Shown here one piece after another: positions 8,500 through 16,646 of a stretch of 32,159 nt of DNA; positions within the stretch are counted from its first letter, which is position 1; each line of letters starts with the position of its first letter. The notes under the pieces are model-generated. The model was not told the DNA's origin. It made no database searches and saw only the letters and a list, made by a program, of their open reading frames with translations. The position numbers and the translations under genes were made by a program. Source of the DNA: an uncultured Ectothiorhodospiraceae bacterium (GTDB lineage Bacteria; Pseudomonadota; Gammaproteobacteria; Nitrococcales; Halorhodospiraceae); the NCBI GenBank assembly GCA_913055765.1, contig CAJXKI010000006.1, forward strand, positions 1-32,159. The letters are read 5' to 3'.

Positions 8500-9786
8500 A
8501 TGGGTGGGCAATCCCTGGAGACACGTACCGAGCCCCTTGAGGCAGCAGGCCGTGAGCGGGGATTCTTCCCCTGGTGCCTGGCCGAGTGGGCCCCGGACAA
8601 TGCCGCTACGCCGACCCCGCATCCTGGCGGCTATGGACCCATCCCGCTCGGCGACGGGAGCGGCTACCTGCTCACCGACGATGGCGGCCACCTCGCCGGC
8701 TGCTCGAGCGATCTCGAGGCGGTAGCCCTGTACCTCGCCCGGCATCGGCGCAATCAGCATACCGCTCGGAGCTACCGCAAGGAGGTCGAGCGCTTCCTCC
8801 TCTGGCTCGGGCTGGAGCGGGACCGCGCCCTCAGCGAGGCCCGGCCCGAGGATCTGACCCTCTACGACGATCTGCTGCGCAATCCGAAGCGCTGGGCGCA
8901 CTGGTACACGGACTACCGCCGGCCGCGCACGGATCCGCAGTGGCGGCCCTTCCAGGGGACGCTCAGCGCTGGTGCCCGGCACTACGCCCTGGCCGTGGTG
9001 AACCGGCTCTACAACTGGATGACGGAGCAGGGCTACCTGCGGCTCAATCCGGTCAACGCCTCGGCCGCCGAGATCGAGAGCGCGCGCAAGCCGGCCCGGC
9101 AGGAGCGGTACCTGAATCCGCAGCTGTGGCGGACCCTCATCGAGGCCATCGAGACGATGCCCGTGCGTACGGCGCGCCAGCGGGCGCGCTACGAGCGCGC
9201 CCGCTGGGTGGTCCGCGCCCTATACACCATGCTCGCCAGGGCCTCTGAGTTCGCTGACGCCACCCAGGGCTCGATCTACGCCGTGGAGCGCCCGGAGGGA
9301 CGGCAGTGGTGGTGGACCGTGCGCGGCAAGCACCGGCGCTGGCACGATCCCCCCGATCACGTCCCCTTGCCGCAGGCGCTCATCGATGACCTGGCCCGCT
9401 ACCGGTCTTACCTCGGGCTGCCCCCCTCCCCTGCTCCCGGGGAGACCACGCCGATGATCGTCAGCCTCTACCCGCAGCGCGATGGCTGGCAGCCGGTAAC
9501 GCGGCGGACGGTCTACCGCATCGTCAAGGATGCCGGCGAGCATGCGGCGGTCCTGCTCGAGGAGCGTGGAGAGGAGCAACGCGCCGCCCTGATGCGCCGG
9601 GCCTCCACGCACTGGCTGCGGCATACGGGGATTACCCACCGCGTTGACGCTGGCGTCCGCTTCCACGAGCTGCAGCGACTGTCCCGGCTCAAGACCATCG
9701 AGATGCTGCGGACCTATACCCATGCCGAGGATGACCGCCTTGCGGCCTTGGCTGAGGCGTTCGGCACGGGGCAGCCGGAGGATTGA
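8500..9786 (+). CDS. Tyrosine recombinase / phage-integrase family protein; TnpS-like candidate
   Basis: SAM-like N-terminal domain (HTARSYRKEVERFLLWL), catalytic Arg in ARASEF, Lys in RGKHRRWHDP, HWLRHT, and Tyr in RTYTHAEDDR. ATG at 8500 follows GAAGGGAG; the tracked ORF extends upstream to 8413. Confidence 0.88.
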   Translation: MGGQSLETRTEPLEAAGRERGFFPWCLAEWAPDNAATPTPHPGGYGPIPLGDGSGYLLTDDGGHLAGCSSDLEAVALYLARHRRNQHTARSYRKEVERFLLWLGLERDRALSEARPEDLTLYDDLLRNPKRWAHWYTDYRRPRTDPQWRPFQGTLSAGARHYALAVVNRLYNWMTEQGYLRLNPVNASAAEIESARKPARQERYLNPQLWRTLIEAIETMPVRTARQRARYERARWVVRALYTMLARASEFADATQGSIYAVERPEGRQWWWTVRGKHRRWHDPPDHVPLPQALIDDLARYRSYLGLPPSPAPGETTPMIVSLYPQRDGWQPVTRRTVYRIVKDAGEHAAVLLEERGEEQRAALMRRASTHWLRHTGITHRVDAGVRFHELQRLSRLKTIEMLRTYTHAEDDRLAALAEAFGTGQPED

Positions 9787-9886
9787 TCTTGGTGTTATTT
9801 ATTGTGTGTTGCCCTTTTGGGGTTGGTTCTCTTTTTGAGTTGATTTGGACGGTAGTTGTCTTTGGTTTTGTAGAAGGGGAATCGAA

Positions 9887-9897
9887 TTATGAGACAA
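9887..9897. repeat. TTATGAGACAA, exact inverted copy of TTGTCTCATAA at 8363-8373
   Basis: 11-bp exact reverse-complement match flanking the recombinase gene. Confidence 0.6.
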
Positions 9898-9958
9898 TAT
9901 TGGTTAAAGCGAAGCGTGGCGAAGGCCGCTCGCCTAGCGGTGGACCGAGCCTATCGAT

Positions 9959-10087
9959 GCCGTAGCCGGCTGGCGCAATGCAGCTGCCCCCCTGTGGCCA
10001 CCGATACCCCGCCCTGGGAGATGCCTCCTCAGGCCATCAGGGCCAAGGATGGCCACTGCCGATGAGGCGCCACCAGCCGGCAGCGGC
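9959..10087. repeat. Long-range inverted repeat with nested stem (possible structured RNA or DNA site)
   Basis: GCCGtaGCCGGCTGG (9959-9973) pairs with CCAGCCGGCagCGGC (10073-10087), 13 of 15 positions; inner stem GGCCATC (10032-10038)/GATGGCC (10048-10054). Confidence 0.4.
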
Positions 10088-10233
10088 CAAGCCTCCGTCT
10101 CCCCCACCAGGCAGCCATGGGACTGCCTCGGCCAGGGTAAGCGTTCCTGGCGCTGCTGCGCTGCCCTACCTTCCGGAGCAGCCACTTCCCCTCCCCTGCG
10201 CGGCCCATAGGAGGCTAGGAAGGGCGCACGGGA

Positions 10234-11067
10234 TCAGGCGGCCGTATCCGGCGGGCACAGGACCCCGACCGGGAAAGGCGCCTGACGCACCAGCGCCTGG
10301 GCGACGCTGCCCATGACCAACCGTGCCAGGCCGGACCAGCCAAGGGTGCTCATCATGACCAGGCTGCCGCGCCCGGCGCAGTAGTCACTGATGGCGCGCG
10401 CCGGCTGCCGGTCCTTGAGGACCACCCAGGTCACGCTCCGGGAGAGCTCCGGCTGCAGCCGCTCGCCGACCTGCTCCAGGTAGGCCTCTACCGAGGCCTG
10501 GAAGTCACCGCTATCGGCGTCCTCCCCCTCGGTGTCGATCACGCGCAGCAGGCGCAGCTCCGTGCCTAGCTCCTCGGCGAGCTCGACAGCGTAGGGGAGG
10601 ATCCGCTCCGAGACCTCCGAGCCGTCCAGCGGGACGACAACCCGCAGCACCGGGCCGCTCCAATCGTCCGGCAGCCCAGGGCCAGCCAGGATCATGGGCC
10701 GATGCGCCTCACGGAGGACCGAGGTAGCGACGCTGCCGACGACCGCTTGCCCGACAGCGCCGCGCCCCCGTGTCGCCATGCAGAACAGGGCCCCGTCCCG
10801 CTCACCGAGCGCCTGCGCCAAGAACGCCCTCGGATCGTGGGCCACCTCGACCTCGATCTCCGAGCCAGCGACCAGCGGATTACCCACCTCCCCCAGCGGG
10901 AGGAGGTAGCGGATCTCCCGCCGGCGCTCCTGCTCCTTGCCCTCGTCATCGACCACGGACAGCAGGCGTAGCGGTAGCGAGGCCTGCTGATGGAGCTCGT
11001 GCCCTACCCTGAGACCCTTGAAGACCGACTGCTCGGAGCCGTCTACGGCGACGACCACCTCTTCCAT
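10234..11067 (-). CDS. Universal stress protein with tandem UspA domains
   Basis: Two Usp repeats; ATP-binding-type motif TRGRGAVGQAVVGSVA in the first and LGWSGLARLVMGSVA in the second. Confidence 0.9.
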   Translation of the reverse strand: MEEVVVAVDGSEQSVFKGLRVGHELHQQASLPLRLLSVVDDEGKEQERRREIRYLLPLGEVGNPLVAGSEIEVEVAHDPRAFLAQALGERDGALFCMATRGRGAVGQAVVGSVATSVLREAHRPMILAGPGLPDDWSGPVLRVVVPLDGSEVSERILPYAVELAEELGTELRLLRVIDTEGEDADSGDFQASVEAYLEQVGERLQPELSRSVTWVVLKDRQPARAISDYCAGRGSLVMMSTLGWSGLARLVMGSVAQALVRQAPFPVGVLCPPDTAA

Positions 11068-11085
11068 ACCCCCTCCCTTGCCTAG

Positions 11086-12009
11086 TTAGGCAGCCGAGGT
11101 CTCCACCGGCTGCGAGTCGAGGAAAGCGCGCACCCCCTCCGGGTCGACAATGCCCGGGACGAAGAAGCACGAGCCGTCATCCAGCGTTACCACCAGCCAG
11201 CCGTAGCCGAGTAGCCGGCCGGGCCAGCTGTAGTAGACCCCTAGCGCCTGAATCACGTGGCGTGGCACCACCCGGGAGTGTACGGCCACCAGCCCCGTCT
11301 CGGCGATCAGATGGCCCGGGGTCACCCACAGCTCCGTATCGAAGAATATCCCCATAGCATAGGCCGCCACGCCGGGGAAGACGATGACGTAGAGCATGAT
11401 GGCGGCCACCTGCCCGAAGGTCCCCAGCGGGGCGACCGTAAGGAGGACGCTCAAGGCCAGGACCAGGATGGCGGGGATGAAGACGGCCCAGTGCACCTCC
11501 GCCTGGTAGAGGACACGCTCCCCGGGGTCGGGCTGCTCCTTGCCCAGCTGCTTCCTGGGGTCGAAGGCGGTCCCGCCCAGCCGGATCCGAGCCCCCATGG
11601 ACAGCGCCAGCAGCGACAGGATGATCGTCGGCGGCAGCAGCAGGAGCCCGGCAGTCAGCAGGACGATCCCCACCGCCGTGCCGAACGCCCCGACGCCCAG
11701 GATCAGGCAGATCAGGGTGGTAGCCGCCACGCCGGCGGACACGAGGTAGAGCAGGCGGCGCCAGCCCAGCCGGCTATCCTGGGCGGTGCGGCGCGCGACG
11801 CGGCTCGGCCGCCAGCGGATGAGTAGGGAGATCAGCGTCGCCGGCAGCAGGAGGGTAAAGGCCAGCAGGGCGATGAAGGCCCGCTCCCCCGAGAGGACGA
11901 CGGACAGGGTCAGCGCTAGCGCGGCCGCCAGCAGGAGCAGCTGGGTCGCCCGGCGCCGGAAGAAGCGCACCATGGGGTTCTGCCTGGGGGTCACGAAGGT
12001 ATCCACCAT
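11086..12009 (-). CDS. Multi-TM membrane protein with C-terminal bacterial PH-like domain
   Basis: Several N-terminal TM helices; C-terminal TELWVTPGHLIAETGLVAVHSRVVPRHVIQALGVYYSWPGRLLGYGWLVVTLDDG resembles bPH2. MVDTF start at 12009 preferred over 12051. Confidence 0.65.
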   Translation of the reverse strand: MVDTFVTPRQNPMVRFFRRRATQLLLLAAALALTLSVVLSGERAFIALLAFTLLLPATLISLLIRWRPSRVARRTAQDSRLGWRRLLYLVSAGVAATTLICLILGVGAFGTAVGIVLLTAGLLLLPPTIILSLLALSMGARIRLGGTAFDPRKQLGKEQPDPGERVLYQAEVHWAVFIPAILVLALSVLLTVAPLGTFGQVAAIMLYVIVFPGVAAYAMGIFFDTELWVTPGHLIAETGLVAVHSRVVPRHVIQALGVYYSWPGRLLGYGWLVVTLDDGSCFFVPGIVDPEGVRAFLDSQPVETSAA

Positions 12010-12019
12010 GCGCCTCTCC

Positions 12020-14035
12020 TCACGGACCGTTCCCACGGGCCTCCGGCACACCTATACCGGCCAGGGCGCGGTCCCGCAGCCTCCGGGCCCGCGCTCCGGG
12101 CAACGGGAGCCGGGCCCACCTACCCTGCCAGGCGAGCACCGCCCTGTAGAGCAGGAGCCCCATACCGAGCCAAAAGACCGCAGGCACCCCGGCGACCTCC
12201 GTGCCGAGCAGCGCAACGAGCGCCCATAAGGCGCCAACCGCCACCGAGAACAGCAGCGACTGGGCGGCGTGGAAGCGCACCACCGGATCCTGCCGCCTGA
12301 GCAGCAGCAGCGCCGCCCCGGTAGCTGGCCCACCCAGGTAGGCGACGGCCGCAGCAGCGGGCCTCGGCAGCGCTGCGGCGCATCTTGTGGCCGCCGGCAG
12401 GCGGCGCCGCGGTATAGGCGTACCCTCAAGGGCCAGGACCTGGCGCTCGTGCCGCAGCCCCTGGACCAGGCCGATACCCACCGCCAGCAGCACCGCGGTA
12501 AAGGGCAGCCCGGCGGCCACGGTCCCCGCCTGCAGGGCCTCCAGGGCCGCCTCGCCGCCGATGAAGAGCAGCACCGCCGCCAGCGCCCCCATGAGCACCA
12601 CCCAGAGGACGCGCTGCGCATCCGGGGTATCCAGCCGCCCGCCAGCGCTCACGGCATCGATGACCAGGGATCCGGAGTCCGAAGAGGTGACGAAGAAGAC
12701 CACCACCAGGGCCACCGCTAGCAGCCCCGAGAGGCTCCCCCACGGCAGCTGCTCGAGCATGTAGAACAGCGCCATGGACTCCCGGGCGCCGAGCCCGCCG
12801 GCGAGCGCCCCGAGACCAGACTGGACCTGCTCCAGCCCCTCGCCGCCGAGCGCGCTGATCCAGACCAGGGTGGCCAGGGCCGGCGCCACCAGCACGGCGA
12901 CGAGGAACTCCCGCACCGTGCGGCCACGCGAGACGCGGGCGATAAACATCCCCACGAAGGGGGACCAGGCGATCCACCAGGCCAGGTAGAAGACCGTCCA
13001 CTCCTGGACGAAGCGCTCGTCCTCGCGGCCGGTGGGCTTGCTCAGGGGGATGAACTCGGTGAGGTAGGATCCCGCCGCCGTGGCCAGCGAGCCGGCGAAG
13101 GCCGCCACGCCGCCGGCGAGGATGACGAACACGAGCAGCACCCCGGCGAGCGAGAGGTTGATGTTGCTCAGTACCCGGATGCCGCCGGCGATGCCGCGCA
13201 GCACGGACACTGTGGCGGCCAGGGTCACGACGGCGATGATGGCCAGCTGCGTGACCAGCCCGTCGGGCACCACGGGGAAGACGTAGCTGAGCCCGCTCGC
13301 CGCCTGCCGCGCTCCCAGCCCTAGCGAGGTCGCCAGCCCGAAGGCCGTCGCCACGATCGCCAGGGTATCGACGAGGTGGCCAGCGGCCCCCCAGGCCCGC
13401 TCCCCGAGGAGGGGATAGAGGGCCGAGCGGACCGTCAGCGGCAGCCCTTTGTTGAAGGTGAAGAAGGCGAGCGCCAGGGCCACCACGCTGTAGATGGCCC
13501 ACGGGTGCAGCCCCCAGTGGTACATGGCCGCCCCCAGGGCGAGCCGCGACGCCTCCGGCGTGCCGGGCTCGACACCGAGCGGCGTCCCACGCCACGCGGT
13601 GTAGTAGGCCACCGGCTCCGCCACCGCCCAGAACACCAGGCCGATCCCCATCCCCGCGGCGAAGAGCATCGTCAGCCAGGAGACCAGGGAGAAATCCGGC
13701 CGGGCCTCGGTGCCACCGAGGCGGACACGGCCCAGGGGGGACGCCATCAGGACCAGGCACCCGAGGAGGGAGGCGTTGCCGGCGATGAGGAAGAAGCCGT
13801 CGAAGTGGGCGCGGATCCAGGCGAGCGCGCCGCCGAGGGCCGCCTGGGCCGTATCCGCAAACAGCAGGGCGCCGAGCAGGAAGAGCAGCAAGAGCGCCGA
13901 GGCGAGGGGGAACACAGGGGCGTGGACCTCCAGGCCATACAGCCGCACGGTCTGGTCCTCGCTGCTGCGCGTCACGGCGTACCGCCGCTCCAGCCGACGC
14001 TGCTCCGCCTGCCTCTCCGCGCAGGGATCGGACAC
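12020..14035 (-). CDS. BCCT family (betaine/choline/carnitine) transporter with C-terminal Tic20/DUF4870-like membrane domain
   Basis: GMGIGLVFWAVAEPVAYY, MYHWGLHPWAIYSVVALALAFFTFNKG, WTVFYLAWWIAWSPFVGMFIARVSRGRTVREF, SSDSGSLVID; C-terminal VAYLGGPATGAALLLLRRQDPVVRFHAAQSLLFS. GTG start at 14035 preceded by GGGAGG; the tracked ORF start at 14722 is probably too far upstream. Confidence 0.9.
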   Translation of the reverse strand: MSDPCAERQAEQRRLERRYAVTRSSEDQTVRLYGLEVHAPVFPLASALLLLFLLGALLFADTAQAALGGALAWIRAHFDGFFLIAGNASLLGCLVLMASPLGRVRLGGTEARPDFSLVSWLTMLFAAGMGIGLVFWAVAEPVAYYTAWRGTPLGVEPGTPEASRLALGAAMYHWGLHPWAIYSVVALALAFFTFNKGLPLTVRSALYPLLGERAWGAAGHLVDTLAIVATAFGLATSLGLGARQAASGLSYVFPVVPDGLVTQLAIIAVVTLAATVSVLRGIAGGIRVLSNINLSLAGVLLVFVILAGGVAAFAGSLATAAGSYLTEFIPLSKPTGREDERFVQEWTVFYLAWWIAWSPFVGMFIARVSRGRTVREFLVAVLVAPALATLVWISALGGEGLEQVQSGLGALAGGLGARESMALFYMLEQLPWGSLSGLLAVALVVVFFVTSSDSGSLVIDAVSAGGRLDTPDAQRVLWVVLMGALAAVLLFIGGEAALEALQAGTVAAGLPFTAVLLAVGIGLVQGLRHERQVLALEGTPIPRRRLPAATRCAAALPRPAAAAVAYLGGPATGAALLLLRRQDPVVRFHAAQSLLFSVAVGALWALVALLGTEVAGVPAVFWLGMGLLLYRAVLAWQGRWARLPLPGARARRLRDRALAGIGVPEARGNGP

Positions 14036-14233
14036 GCCTGCCTCCCAGCTCGCTTCCCATCGGCGGGGCCTCACCGCCCGGGGGACGTAACGAGGCCACC
14101 TCTGCCATTGTGGGGGTGATCGACCCGCATTACATTGGGGCTGGGGCATCACGACACATGTCCCACCCCCGAGCGGAGCCACCTCAGCCTCAGGGTGGGG
14201 AGCCGCCCCGCCCACGCCGACGAGCCAGGGAGC

Positions 14234-14866
14234 ATGTGCGGCCGGTTCGCCCTCTACCCACCGCTCGGCGATATCGCCCGAGTGTACCTCGGCACATCCG
14301 GGCCCGACGCCGAGCCGGGCCCCCGGGGCGATATAACGCCCGGCGTCCGTATCCCCATCATCTACACCGATCCGGATGCCGGCGATAGGCCGCAGGTTGC
14401 CGAGGCCCATTGGGGCTACCGGCCGCGGTGGGCCGGCACGGACGCCCCCCGGCCGATCAACGCCCGCGCCGAGCGGGCGGCCACCAGCCCCTTCTTCCGG
14501 GAGGCGTTCGCGCAGCGCCGCTGCCTGATCCCGGCCAGCGGCTGGTACGAGTGGCAACGAACCGAGCACGGCCGGCAGCCGTACTACATCACCCTCGCCG
14601 ACCCGGCGTCGGGGGAGGTCCTCCTCCTCGCCGGGCTGTGGGAGGCCGCCGGCGAGGACGGGACCGGACGCTGCTGCGCCATCCTCACCGAGCCGGCCAA
14701 CGGCGCCCTGGCATCCATCCATCCGCGCCAGCCCGTCGCCCTCGACCCGGCATGCCGCTGGGCCTGGCTGGATCCGGCGCGTACCGAGCGGGCCGCGATA
14801 AAGGCGGCTGCCCGGCGACTCCCCCCGGGGCGGCTCACCGCCCAGCCTACATCCGCCCCCGGCTGA
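14234..14866 (+). CDS. SRAP-domain protein (YedK/HMCES family, abasic-site crosslinking)
   Basis: MCGRFALY with Cys2, INARAE, RRCLIPASGWYEW, IHPRQPVAL. Confidence 0.93.
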   Translation: MCGRFALYPPLGDIARVYLGTSGPDAEPGPRGDITPGVRIPIIYTDPDAGDRPQVAEAHWGYRPRWAGTDAPRPINARAERAATSPFFREAFAQRRCLIPASGWYEWQRTEHGRQPYYITLADPASGEVLLLAGLWEAAGEDGTGRCCAILTEPANGALASIHPRQPVALDPACRWAWLDPARTERAAIKAAARRLPPGRLTAQPTSAPG

Positions 14867-14885
14867 GCGGGGAGCCTAGCAGCCC

Positions 14886-15383
14886 TCAGGGCCAAGGGAG
14901 GTCGGGGCCGGCCGGATGGAGCACCACACTGGCAGCGGCAAGGGCCAGGATCAGACCGGTCAGCGCCCACTCCCCGAGGCCGCCCGTTCGCACCGTGATC
15001 GGCGCCCGGAACCGCTGCCGGGAGGGGTAGAGGAGCGCTATCCCCCGCGTCGTGCAGGCGTCCGCGGCCAGGTGCAGGGTGTAGCCCACCGCGAAGGCGG
15101 TCACGGTGGTCACGACGGCCCCATCGAGGAGCACCACGGCCAGCGCGAGCCCCAGGAGGGCCAGCGCCGAGTGCGTCAGGCCGCGGTGGCCGAAGAGCCG
15201 CGCCAGCGGGTAGCTGATGGGCCACAGCAGCTGGCCAACGCGGGAGCTCGGGTGGTCGATATCCGGGGCCAGGGAGCCGACCACGGCGGCGGTGGTCGCG
15301 GCCATGGACAGTGGCAGCGGCGTATGGAACGCCAGCGCCGCGTAGCCGGCGGCTCCGATGAAGACGTGCGAGGTACTGGTCAT
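14886..15383 (-). CDS. YdjM/DUF457-type membrane-bound predicted metal-dependent hydrolase
   Basis: SLAPDIDHPSS, GHRGLTHS, GYTLHLAADACTTRGIALLYP. MTSTSH start at 15383 preferred. Confidence 0.85.
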   Translation of the reverse strand: MTSTSHVFIGAAGYAALAFHTPLPLSMAATTAAVVGSLAPDIDHPSSRVGQLLWPISYPLARLFGHRGLTHSALALLGLALAVVLLDGAVVTTVTAFAVGYTLHLAADACTTRGIALLYPSRQRFRAPITVRTGGLGEWALTGLILALAAASVVLHPAGPDLPWP

Positions 15384-15575
15384 GGCGACGGCCGGGTCGC
15401 CATAGCAGCCACGGGCTCCTTCCGGGGTAGAGGGGATGCCACGGCACGTGCGCACCCCCCTCGGCGGCACGGCAGGGTGGTTAGGCTCACTAGCTGAGGC
15501 TCCTTGGATCAACGAGATACAGGCACCTTCTAATGTACCACATCGATCAACAGCCGAAGCCCTGACGGTGCACGC

Positions 15576-16118
15576 CTAGCCCCCGCCACCTCCCCAGCCG
15601 AGGGTCACGACCAGGGCCCGGCGCGCCGTGTCGGTGGTCACGTCGGCTACCTGAACGCGCTCCAGGACACCCCGCGGCAGCGGCGAGGCCCACTCCTGGC
15701 GATCGATCCAGCGATCGAGCCGGATCCGGATGGACGAGCCGAGGGGCTCCATCTCCGGCATCTGGCCGAGGGCCCGCAGCACAAAGGGGCCGGCGAAGAA
15801 CGGCGACACCCGCTCCAGGTAGAGGTCCACCGAGGGCCCGGGCGCCCCCGGCGCGGGGGGCACGGCGATGAGGCCGACCGAGAAGGGGATCCAGATCCCC
15901 TTCCTCTTGAGACCCGAGACCCGCAGCCGTCCCCCGGGGCCGAGCTCGAGGGTGAGATCCCGGAGGGAGGGGTCCCCTACCCGCGTGATGCTGCGGGCGA
16001 CGACGCGCTCGGGGATGGGGATGCGGACGCTGCGCTGGCGGAGCCGCTCCACAAGCTGCGAGCCCGCCGTCGCCAGCTCCTCCGGAAGCCACCGCTCTAT
16101 GCCCGCTCCTGCTGCCAC
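15576..16118 (-). CDS. Hypothetical protein
   Basis: Intact 180-aa ORF adjacent to and co-oriented with the DUF2141 gene; family not recognised. Confidence 0.5.
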   Translation of the reverse strand: MAAGAGIERWLPEELATAGSQLVERLRQRSVRIPIPERVVARSITRVGDPSLRDLTLELGPGGRLRVSGLKRKGIWIPFSVGLIAVPPAPGAPGPSVDLYLERVSPFFAGPFVLRALGQMPEMEPLGSSIRIRLDRWIDRQEWASPLPRGVLERVQVADVTTDTARRALVVTLGWGGGGG

Positions 16119-16119
16119 C

Positions 16120-16560
16120 TCAGCGCTCGCTCCCGGGCTCAGTCAGGTCCAGGGTCGCCTCCCCCCCGGAGGCGTCGAGGGTCAGGGCGGCATCGGTGAA
16201 ATCCGGCGGCCCCATCACCCCCATGGCGCCACGGCTGAAGCCGGCCGGCTCCTGGGGGATCCCGAGGAAGTTGGTGGTCAGGTCCTCGCTGCCGTCCAGA
16301 TCCTGGAAGGCCGCTACGGCGTACTCGCCAGGATCGAGGTCCGAGATGACCAGCCGCATCTCACCACCTGCCACCTCGCGGACCTCGCGGACCAGCGCGC
16401 GCCCAGGCTCGGGGAAGGACTCCGCGTCGTCGAAGAGGGCCACGTACAGGCTGCCCCGATCGGGCTCCGGGACCCGGACATGGATCTCCAGCGTCGCCGC
16501 GCCGGCCGGGGCGCTGACCGCTAGCGCCACGATCAGCGCCCCGCGTAGCCACTGCGCCAT
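16120..16560 (-). CDS. DUF2141-type secreted protein
   Basis: Signal peptide MAQWLRGALIVALAVSAPAGA; RGSLYVALFDDAESFPEPGRALV and DLDPGEYAVAAFQDLDGSEDLTTNFLGIPQEPAGFSRGAMG are typical of DUF2141. Confidence 0.8.
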   Translation of the reverse strand: MAQWLRGALIVALAVSAPAGAATLEIHVRVPEPDRGSLYVALFDDAESFPEPGRALVREVREVAGGEMRLVISDLDPGEYAVAAFQDLDGSEDLTTNFLGIPQEPAGFSRGAMGVMGPPDFTDAALTLDASGGEATLDLTEPGSER

Positions 16561-16646
16561 CGGCTCGCCTCCTGTCATCGCTGTGGTATAGCGCCTACCG
16601 ATCCGCTGCAGGCGACCCGCGCCGCAGGCGCCACCTCGGCGCCGGG

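Noticed and set aside
9903-10128. Integron attC-like site
   Set aside because: Long inverted repeat is suggestive, but GTTAAAG does not satisfy GTTRRRY and no matching RYYYAAC was found at the other end
14036-14722. N-terminal extension of the BCCT ORF up to 14722
   Set aside because: Overlaps the SRAP gene on the opposite strand and shows no BCCT similarity; GTG at 14035 with a GGGAGG ribosome site is more plausible
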